The notes under the pieces are model-generated. The model saw only the letters and a list, made by a program, of their open reading frames with translations. It had not been told where the DNA came from and ran no database searches. Shown piece by piece: positions 20,339 through 27,174 of a stretch of DNA of 27,174 nt. Within the stretch, counting starts at the first letter, position 1, and each line of letters opens with the position of its first letter. This stretch comes from Bigelowiella natans CCMP2755 (taxonomy: Eukaryota; Cercozoa; Chlorarachniophyceae), in the NCBI GenBank assembly GCA_000320545.1, contig ADNK01003035.1:1-27174 (forward strand), given 5' to 3'. The translations under genes and the position numbers were made by a program.

Positions 20339-22705
20339 TAATATACATTTATGAATAAATACAGTCACATGCGAAAACTATGGTGTTTCTCTATCCCGCA
20401 AGAGAGCCGAGCGAGTCATTTGCCATCAGTATCGTGACGTCATCGTTGCAGCAGTGCATGCGGTGCATGAATGGGGAAAAATAGAAGGAGCACTCTTAAC
20501 ACGGTTGAGAAGAATATCTCTAGCACTCTCCCTATGCTGGAAAAATTGCATGTATTTTATTCTCTCTCAATACCATGCGGGGAATCGAATTGAGCGACGG
20601 ATGGGGGGCCGTTTGGGAAGCCACTTTCCCCTTTTCCGGGAAATAACATGAATTTCCAGTCATGTCCGTCCCCCAGCAAAAATAGACCCAGACCAATGAT
20701 TAAGAAAGGGGGAAAGGGGGTGGGGGGGGGAGAAAATTGAGAGTCCAGCTCAGATTTTTTTTCATTTTTGTTTTCATTCAAGGAGGGTTCGGCTTCGCTG
20801 TGTTTGCATGGCCGCACACAGAATTCAACATTTAGATTTTTCCGCCAATAGACATCATGTCTGCACGCATCGTGCCTGCCAAGAGCGTCGTGGACTCTGC
20901 AGACGTAGGAGACTTCATCGTCATCCGCCAAATAACCTGATTGACAAACCAGCGGGAGGAGGCAATGCGGCTCAGAGTATCTCCCACGATTCTACAATGC
21001 TAGAATGATGCCCACGCTCGAGAAGCATGAAGTATTCGTTGGTGCTGTATACGTTAAATACAAAAAAAAATAGTACATGGTATCTCCACATTGACGCTAT
21101 GTACAGCTCCACGGCCTCTTCCCCCCTCTCCCGCCTATCCTTCGCGGCCTCCGTCCCCTCCTCGCCCCCCGACACGCTGCGCCACGTCTGCCGCGCACAG
21201 ATTGCCTGAGCGTAAGGGAGCTCGTTGACCCTCAGCTTCGGTAGAGGGGCGAACCGATCTTCAAGGTGTACGATGCCGCTCTTCTGCGGCTGCGGCTGCC
21301 GCTGCCCCTGGTACATATCGACGCTCGGTCCCTCCAACTCCCCCCTCGCATGCTCGCCCCGCCGTCGTTCTTCACCTCCCGTCTCCATCACTAGGTTCTC
21401 CTCTGCCTCTCCTCCCTCCTTCGCTTCGTCGCCCACCTCCCCAAGCCTCTGTTCCGGGCACGGAAGGATGGAAGGAGGATCGCCTGTCTTCCCCGCCTCG
21501 CCCGAGGCCCCGCTCCGAGGAGTCGAAGTAGCTGAAAAGCCGTTGCCGCCATCGTTGTTGCTTCTGACGGGTAGCTGTACAGTTGTTAGGGTCACCATCT
21601 CCTCCCCCTCCTCCTCCTCTTCCTCCTTCTCCTCCTCCTCCTCCTCCTCCTCCTCCTCCTCCTCCTCAGGCCATTCTCCTTCTTCCCCTCCTTCATATTC
21701 CCTCTCCTCCCCACACCCCCCCTCCTTCTTCACTCCACTGCTCAATCCAAGATCCTGCTCCGCTTTGCCCTCACCGCCCGTTTCATTCCTTCTGTCCCTC
21801 CTCAGCGCGGGGGCTATTTGGATCGCTCTCACCACGCTTCGCTGCCCGTCGAGAACGTAGGCAAGGTGATAGCCGGGTCGACTGCTCGGAATGGCGACGA
21901 TTCCGTGAGGGTCCGTAAGCAGCGCAATGGAGTTTCCCACGCCGTCCACGTAGCCGCGCATGCCGCTTCTTCCTGCTAGGACGCGTGTGATAATGCTTGG
22001 TGGGGAGGAGGAGGAGGAGGAGGAGGCGGAGGGGTGAAATTCAGATGGTTTGGGCGACGACGATGATGACGATGAGGATGGTGATGATGATGATGATAAA
22101 GGCATGCCGCCCGCTGCAAGAGATGTATTCTTGGAAGCAGTAGTTGTTGCCGGGTCGGTGGGGGGGTGGGGGCGGCTGCTGTTAGGATCTCCTCCTCCGT
22201 CGGTAGCAACAATCTCGATAACGCGCATATTAGAGTTGTCAGACACCAGGCAACGCCCGTCTTGCAGGAGCGTGATGCCATGGATCTACGGGCAGGGGGG
22301 GGGAGGGGGGGAGGAAATTGCAAAGGCGGTCACCAGAGGAGTAGAGGATGAGCCATAATGTCTCGAGATTGTGTTTGTTAAAATAAATGACAAGAATCAA
22401 AAAGCACAACGCAGCTTCTTTACTAACAGACCTGGGAGAGGTGAGAGGCCGGTGCGAATTCCGCGGAATCAAGCTCACTATTTTTGTACTGTGCTGTTCC
22501 TTCTGCCTCTGCCCCCCCGAGTCGCCGTGCTTCGTTGCTCCCGGCTATTTCGGCGCCCTTCGATTGAGTGTAATAACGCCTGCTTTCTCCTCCGTCTTCA
22601 CCGTTTTCGGGTATCTTCGGAGCCAACGTCGCTTTCATGTCAAATGGGGCGTAGCGGACACGCTCGAGCCACGACTCTTCCCCTGGTAAATATATACACA
22701 CACAA

Positions 22706-22763
<58 letters not shown>

Positions 22764-23077
22764 ATATGGATACATACAACTACACACGTGCATATGATAA
22801 GAGGCCGGTGGTGAGGAAGACGACCTACTGTATATAAGAGCTCCGCCTCATTCTCGCCATAACCTGCAGCAGTTCTACCGACGTTGCTAGAGCTCCCGCG
22901 AGCGTTCGCGGGGCCATGCCCGGTGTCATGTGTAGGCTGCTGTGATACCCTTCTAGCCTTCCCTTTGATGGCAATGTAGCACAGCTTATACCCTCTGGCA
23001 TCGGAGACGATTAAGCCCCCCCCTTCTCCTCCTCCTGTGGATGGTGGTGCAGTTGGTGGTTGTGAGGTGCTCATCAT
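19681..23077 (-). CDS. NHL-repeat beta-propeller protein with acidic insertion
   Basis: Supported exons, minus order: 23077-22864 (LIVSDARGYKLCYIAIKG), 22682-22432, 22285 into a frame open to 20972, about 20625-20574, 20236-20132, 20032-20001 (32 nt), and 19815-19714, or to a stop at 19681 if unspliced. NHL repeats are clear: ITLLQDGRCLVSDNSNMRVI; TRVLAGRSGMRGYVDGVG plus DPHGIVAI; SVAQFDSPHG joined to LCVTRTGTVYVADTYNNAIR; TTIAGTG joined to GHRDGSTAVAM and FRHPYGVTLDEDE, then LYVADTFNNRIRRI. Within one blade a long Ser-rich then Glu-rich insertion appears, coded by expanded (GAG)n. The donor of the large exon and any exon at 20972-20625 are unresolved, and the start (ATG 23077) is uncertain. 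NHL propellers bind proteins or RNA; the partner is unknown. Confidence 0.8.
20237..20570. other. intron of the NHL gene with (AT)n
   Basis: This intron separates the exons ending at 20574 and starting at 20236. It contains an (AT)n at 20295-20350 and nothing else recognisable. Confidence 0.6.
21600..21667. repeat. (CCT)n / (GAG)n inside coding exon
   Basis: On the minus strand this tract reads as a run of Glu codons within the NHL-gene frame, with a few GAA and AAG interruptions. Confidence 0.85.
22698..22762. repeat. compound (CA)n(TA)n microsatellite in NHL gene
   Basis: Lies in the intron just before the acceptor at 22683; CA repeats pass into TA repeats. Confidence 0.9.
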
Positions 23078-23180
23078 CCAAGTTTGTGTACGACCCCTTC
23101 TGCTACACGTCTTGGTTTGGAGAGAAGTTGTTGTGTAGGGCAGTATTCTTTCCCCTCTGCTTCTCCTCTCTCTCTCTGCT

Positions 23181-23227
<47 letters not shown>

Positions 23228-23646
23228 CCTCCCCCCCCCCCCTCTCCCCCCTCTCTCTCTCCCTCCCTATCGCTCGCTTGCATGTGTGTGTGTGTGTCCT
23301 GAGTCATCTACATCGGCGTGCGTTGGCAACCTCTCTGTTTATGCCAGAGAATAGAATAGGGCGTTTGGGGGTTCGCGTCGTCCTTGGAGCTGCCGCTGCC
23401 GTCGTTGCTAGTTTTCTTGTTGCGAGAAGAGTTGTCGCGCTCCGCGCAGCGCGAGCGCACCTGGAGCGTGTCTACTACGATTCCGCCTAAAATTTCATCA
23501 CACGTCCGCCTTCAGTACATCATCACTTCAGCGAAGAGGAGGAGGAGGAGTAGGAGAGGGGAGGGGAGGGAGAAAATAGGATGATACAAGCACAGAGCTA
23601 ATTGTGAAAATCTAGGATGCTATGGCCCGCCGCCAAGCCAGGCAAC
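23078..23646. other. gap with (CT)n; one ambiguous ORF on each strand
   Basis: A (CT)n at 23162-23225 is followed by C-rich sequence. At 23341-23490 the plus strand encodes a 49-residue ORF with a hydrophobic VVLGAAAAVVASFLVARR stretch, while the minus strand reads ILGGIVVDTLQ before a CAG|GTGCGC donor-like site. Either could be real, for example an upstream exon of the NHL gene on the minus strand; I call neither. Confidence 0.4.
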
Positions 23647-24376
23647 TTAGGCAGCACAACAACCGTTGAACAACTCCAGTTTGTCCTCCGCCACTTCCTT
23701 ATAAGGCTCGTCGGGATCCTCAATGTAGCCTCTGATCTCACTGTACGTCAGAATCGCAATGGGATAACGCCAGGTTGTTTTCATGGAGGTGCTGTTCAGG
23801 TCGGCTAGAGGTCTCGCTTTCACGCGGCACACACGCCCGTTGAGATCCTTTCGGGAGCTGAAAAAGACAAAGTCGCCGTCAGGAACCGATGACTACCGCA
23901 GAAGAGCCGTAGTGAATGAGTAGCGCTTACTTGAGGTTGCGGAGTGTGATGATGTCTCCGATACGGTATGGCAACGACGCTCCGCGCTCGCCGGAATGAG
24001 TCTCTTCTTCATCATTCCCTGGGTGCTCAGACTTGTCGTTGCTGCTGCTGCTGGTGATGCTACTGCTACTACTTTCGGGCTCGGAGAGAAGCCTTCTCAG
24101 CTCCTTCATAGAAAACGTAGTGCTGTTGCGAAGTTTTCCGATGGAGCCGAGAGGAGGCTCGCGTCTCGGCGCCAGCGATGCGGTTTCGGATGGCAACAAT
24201 GGGCGAAAGACGTGCTTCGGAGGCTGTTGCACTTTACCATCACTCAAGACACGCCTATGAAGTGAGGGGCAGAGAGCTTCACATAGAAGACAGAAGGCGC
24301 AGTATGCGCCTAACGAGACCCTGAGGGCGCAGGACAGGCGTGAGGTCCGCACAGGCCTGCGCACACGCCCGAGCAT
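23647..24376 (-). CDS. signal-peptide protein with LNG-type SH3-like module
   Basis: Exons 24376-23931 and 23857-23647 join in phase (GTAAGC donor, TTTTTCAG acceptor; 73-bp intron) to 218 residues. The N-terminus is basic, then hydrophobic (about residues 14-33, LSCALRVSLGAYCAFCLLC), giving a signal peptide or anchor. A Ser- and acid-rich linker follows. The C-terminal part has GDIITLRNLNSRKDLNGRVC, then WRYPIAILTYSEIRGYIED: the 'V-x-L-x-x-L-x-S-x-x-LNG-R-x-G-x-V' pattern seen near MYND fingers and ankyrin repeats in many algae. No enzyme motif is visible. A TTG 12 nt upstream is in frame, but the first ATG is 24376. Confidence 0.75.
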
Positions 24377-24864
24377 CAAGTCTGTCAATATTTTAAGCCA
24401 TAAATATCCTGTATTTATTCAGAAATATTCACCCTTGGAGTTCGAATCAAGGGTGAAATTTGGTTCGAGCAGAAAGAAAATATAGGGAAAATTTTGGAAG
24501 TATTTAGCGTAATTTACGAGCTTACTGCCGACCTACTGCCTACCGACCGCCGGCAGTGTATTGAAAATTGGATATGTTTGGGGTGCAAAAAGACCTAAAA
24601 AGGGTATCAAATTCTGGGGAATTCGCCCCTGCGACAGACAACACTTGGGGACTGCTCAAGGATGTTCGGCAGGTTGATGAGAAGGAAATTTGAATGTTCA
24701 GCAGACGCACGTGGACTAGTCCCTCACTGGAGCTAGGTCGAGGCACTGCGTTTCGTGCATTCCAAGTGTCTCACCACGCTTTGGGAACGTTGTTTTTCAC
24801 AATTGTCATTGTCATTGTCAATCATTGCGTTCATTTGTTCACATCAAGTTTGTCCTCTCTTTCT

Positions 24865-24896
<32 letters not shown>

Positions 24897-25752
24897 TCAG
24901 CATGCAATGCCAGAGTGGAACGGTGTCGGATGAGCTTGCTAGCTTGCTGCGCGGAAGTGCTCATTTCTTTCCTTCTTTCTGTTGCGTAGCATTCAGGTGC
25001 ACGTGGAGACGGGAAATTGCACCATGCAAATCTAGAAATGTCATTTTGAGATCGATCTGTGATGAGTGACTTGATGAAGGTGCATGCTCAATGCCACAGC
25101 GCAGCACGTGTGCACTCAATTGTTTCAACTGAACATCACCTGCAGCTGTGCATGCTCGTTGTTCTGCCCATGCGCACATGCTAATTGCAATGATGCATGC
25201 ATTTCAGAGTGAACGCGACAATGTTTGCCTTCTGCGTGTGCGTAGCTACGCTGCAATGATGCGTGAGTCAGCATGCTAGCTCATGCGTGCTTGGCTCACC
25301 ATGGCGGTAGCCGCAAGTGTGAGCTTCAATGTTGCATGAATGATCTGCTACAGCTTGGCATCCAAACAGACAAATTTGCCATGATGTCGAGTCATGTCAT
25401 CGATCAGCGGCGAGTGCGCGCCACCTGCTAAAATGGTCATGGCTAGATGGGCTCCATGCAGCTTTCGAGATAATATACACAGCAACATGATATATATGTT
25501 ATATGTATAACATATTGCATGTCTATCATCGAGTAGGTGAAGCTGTGCTGACAAGCATAAATCTAAACAAAGCGCTTGCATTGCATTTTACTGAGAATGG
25601 GTAAAACATATGCTTCGTTCCTATGATGAATGTCCGCTACATGTAACTTCGAACTACCAGTATTGTACACAGCAGCAGGTGGCTCGATTCAAGGCAGGGG
25701 GGGGCACGAACCACGCACACATGCAGATAATGCAAACCGGGGAATAGCTTCC
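24377..25752. other. intergenic, TG/CA-rich, with (CTTT)n
   Basis: No credible gene is seen. (CTTT)n lies at 24858-24898. About 25080-25320 is dense in TGCATGC-type words and resembles 7300-7620 in composition. Confidence 0.6.
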
Positions 25753-26298
25753 CTACGACAACGGAACGAGACTCTGGCCAACGCGGTAAGATGAGCGCTT
25801 TCCACTCTGTTCGTATAAGAAAGCAACCCAAACATCAATCGTCACCCCTTATTGCAGAACTACATCTGACTGAGCGACGCTCACCTTCTGCTGCTCCTTG
25901 CGGTCGCACACCTTCTCCACGTATCCTTGGGCCCACGCGAGCTGTATTGTTAGATCATGCGTGCAGAGGCGGTCAAAAGCGGTGCGAGGCAGCTACACGG
26001 CGCGCGTCCTCGGGAAGATGAGGCAGGGAGGCTTGCTATTCATCATCAATACGAGGCACCAACCATTCGTCTCCTGCGCGACCGGAGATCCAGCCCCGTC
26101 GGTAATCGCCCCCGAGGTGAGTTTCTGGGAGGGGAGAGGGGGCCGAGGACAGCATAGCGTTAGATTGGCACGTCGCGTGAATCCACATTTTCGTGGGTGA
26201 AGAACGCAGCGAGCTTCTTCCAACTTTCATTCTTTTTTTTTTTCCCGCCGCGAGTATATCTACCCCTAAGAACACACATGCACGCACGGACGCACGGA

Positions 26299-26341
<43 letters not shown>

Positions 26342-26842
26342 CACACACCTTATCTTGTCATTCGGGCGCTTTCCCTCCGTTCCAGCCTAGGATGAACAAC
26401 AGAACACACACACACACACACACACACAACACACACAACACACACACACACAAACATCGCGGGTTATATCTTGCAATCGACGCACGGGGCACACACTCGA
26501 CAGCACAACTCATCATGCAGCAACAGCGACAAGCCGTGAAAGTGTTTACCAGCAGCCGCTTCGCTCTCCAACCTATCATCTGACCGCCCCTCCCCCCCCC
26601 CCCCCCCCCTCTCTCTTCGCAGCTTTTCATCATCTCTCACTTCTGTAGCCGTTGGCGCCGTGGCCCCATGCTCTTGGTCGCGTTTCCTCTTCAAAGCGGG
26701 AGGACGTGCTTTCAGCGTGCGCTTTCCGCTCGCCTGAGGCGGCGGCTGCTGCTGCTGCTGCTTCTTCTTCTTTTGTGCGTATCGAGGCCAGTTCTTGTGC
26801 CGCTCCTCCGGTTGTCCTGGGAAGAGGGAGAGTTTTTTTGTT

Positions 26843-26874
<32 letters not shown>

Positions 26875-26959
26875 GTGTGTTTTTTTCAGTTTGATCGTTT
26901 ATCCATGTTGATGATGATATGTTAGGAGTGAATGGCGTGAATGTGTGATGCTTTCGTCG

Positions 26960-26997
<38 letters not shown>

Positions 26998-27071
26998 AGC
27001 CTTTTTTCCTGGTCGGGACGTTGATTGCTACCTTGGAGGAATCTCTTGGCGGCGCGCACCTGCGCGGCCGT
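25753..27071 (-). CDS. Lys/Gln-rich basic protein, 5' end beyond window
   Basis: Eight exons join in phase: 27071-27032, 26816-26641, 26579-26550, 26386-26349, 26265-26172 (donor could be 26187), 26124-26053, 25941-25885, 25806-25753, giving about 186 residues with a stop at 25753. The first visible exon reads TAAQVRAAKRFLQ; more exons must lie upstream. Exon 2 is basic and low-complexity (RHKNWPRYAQKKKKQQQQQP, later ALKRKRDQEHG), a likely nuclear-localisation region. Exon 5 has GGKKKKNESWKKLAAFFTHE and later exons read SGAITDGAGSPVAQETNGW and LAWAQGYVEKVCDRKEQQK. No domain is recognised; a nuclear or RNA-binding role is only inferred from charge. Several donors (26349, 26172, 26053) are weaker than consensus apart from the GT, so minor shifts are possible. 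Confidence 0.7.
26282..26454. repeat. (ACGC)n and (CA)n arrays
   Basis: ACGC repeats at about 26282-26332 pass into CA repeats next to the donor at 26349; a second CA array lies at 26404-26454. On the coding strand the intron therefore begins GTGTGTGG and continues as GT/GCGT repeats. Confidence 0.9.
26845..26996. repeat. two (TG)n arrays in one intron
   Basis: TG runs at 26845-26878 and 26961-26996 lie in the intron between exons 27071-27032 and 26816-26641. Confidence 0.9.
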
Positions 27072-27112
27072 CTGTAATATATCACGGCACACACGCAATG
27101 ATGATATACAAT

Positions 27113-27116
27113 TATG

Positions 27117-27160
<44 letters not shown>
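27113..27160. repeat. (AT)n at right edge
   Basis: AT alternation upstream of the first visible exon of the rightmost gene. Confidence 0.9.
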
Positions 27161-27164
<4 letters not shown>

Positions 27165-27174
27165 GGCAAAGATC

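Noticed and set aside
21225-21860. Plus-strand Pro/Ser-rich ORF of 211 codons
   Set aside because: It is the antisense of the acidic NHL exon and of (GAG)n; its composition follows from that.
24430-24470. GAGTTCGAATC as a tRNA T-loop/B-box
   Set aside because: No matching acceptor and anticodon stems could be found around it.
26282-26454. Regularly spaced array as a possible CRISPR
   Set aside because: It is simple ACGC and CA repetition without distinct spacers, in an intron of a eukaryotic gene.

Overview
The window is nuclear DNA of an intron-rich protist. Eleven loci can be supported. Most are split by short GT-AG introns of about 70 to 330 bp, several exons are only 14 to 40 nt, and microsatellites fill introns and intergenic DNA. 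I rebuilt splice models by hand from splice sites, reading phase and protein sense; none has transcript support. The product of the gene at 15293-18580 starts with a signal peptide followed by a basic, Ser/Thr-containing leader, and its mature part looks like calredoxin, a chloroplast protein. That combination suggests an alga with a secondary plastid. No Phe follows the predicted signal-peptide cleavage site, so a chlorarachniophyte-like host is possible, but this is a guess.

Left third. A perfect 58-bp inverted repeat lies at 19-76 / 305-362. A minus-strand multi-pass membrane protein of unknown family (1943-5140) is spread over about 12 exons, one of 19 nt. It is followed by an intronless plus-strand cathepsin H-like protease (5991-6989) that keeps the cathepsin H mini-chain signature. 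From 6990 to 8860 there is mostly TG/CA-rich DNA with one 75-codon ORF.

Middle. A plus-strand gene with a signal-peptide first exon begins at 8863. Two minus-strand genes follow: a 137-residue membrane or secreted protein (10393-11080) and a small gene whose ATG lies only 4 bp after the first gene's stop (9566-10388). Divergent from them is a P-loop kinase-like protein with an N-terminal presequence (11427-12439). A 5'-truncated, frameshifted non-LTR retrotransposon (about 13070-14880) comes next; copies of its 3' end are found 2.1 kb upstream and just downstream.

Right half. All genes are on the minus strand: the calredoxin-like gene (12 exons, 390 aa), a large NHL-repeat beta-propeller gene with an acidic low-complexity insertion (19681-23077), a secreted or ER-targeted protein with an LNG-type SH3-like module (23647-24376), and a Lys/Gln-rich protein whose 5' end runs off the right edge (25753-27071).

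The genes do not form a pathway. A recurring theme is N-terminal targeting sequence: five or six of the products have a signal peptide, signal anchor or presequence. The calredoxin-like gene is the most informative, since it joins four EF-hand positions to a thioredoxin domain with an unusual WCRPC active site.
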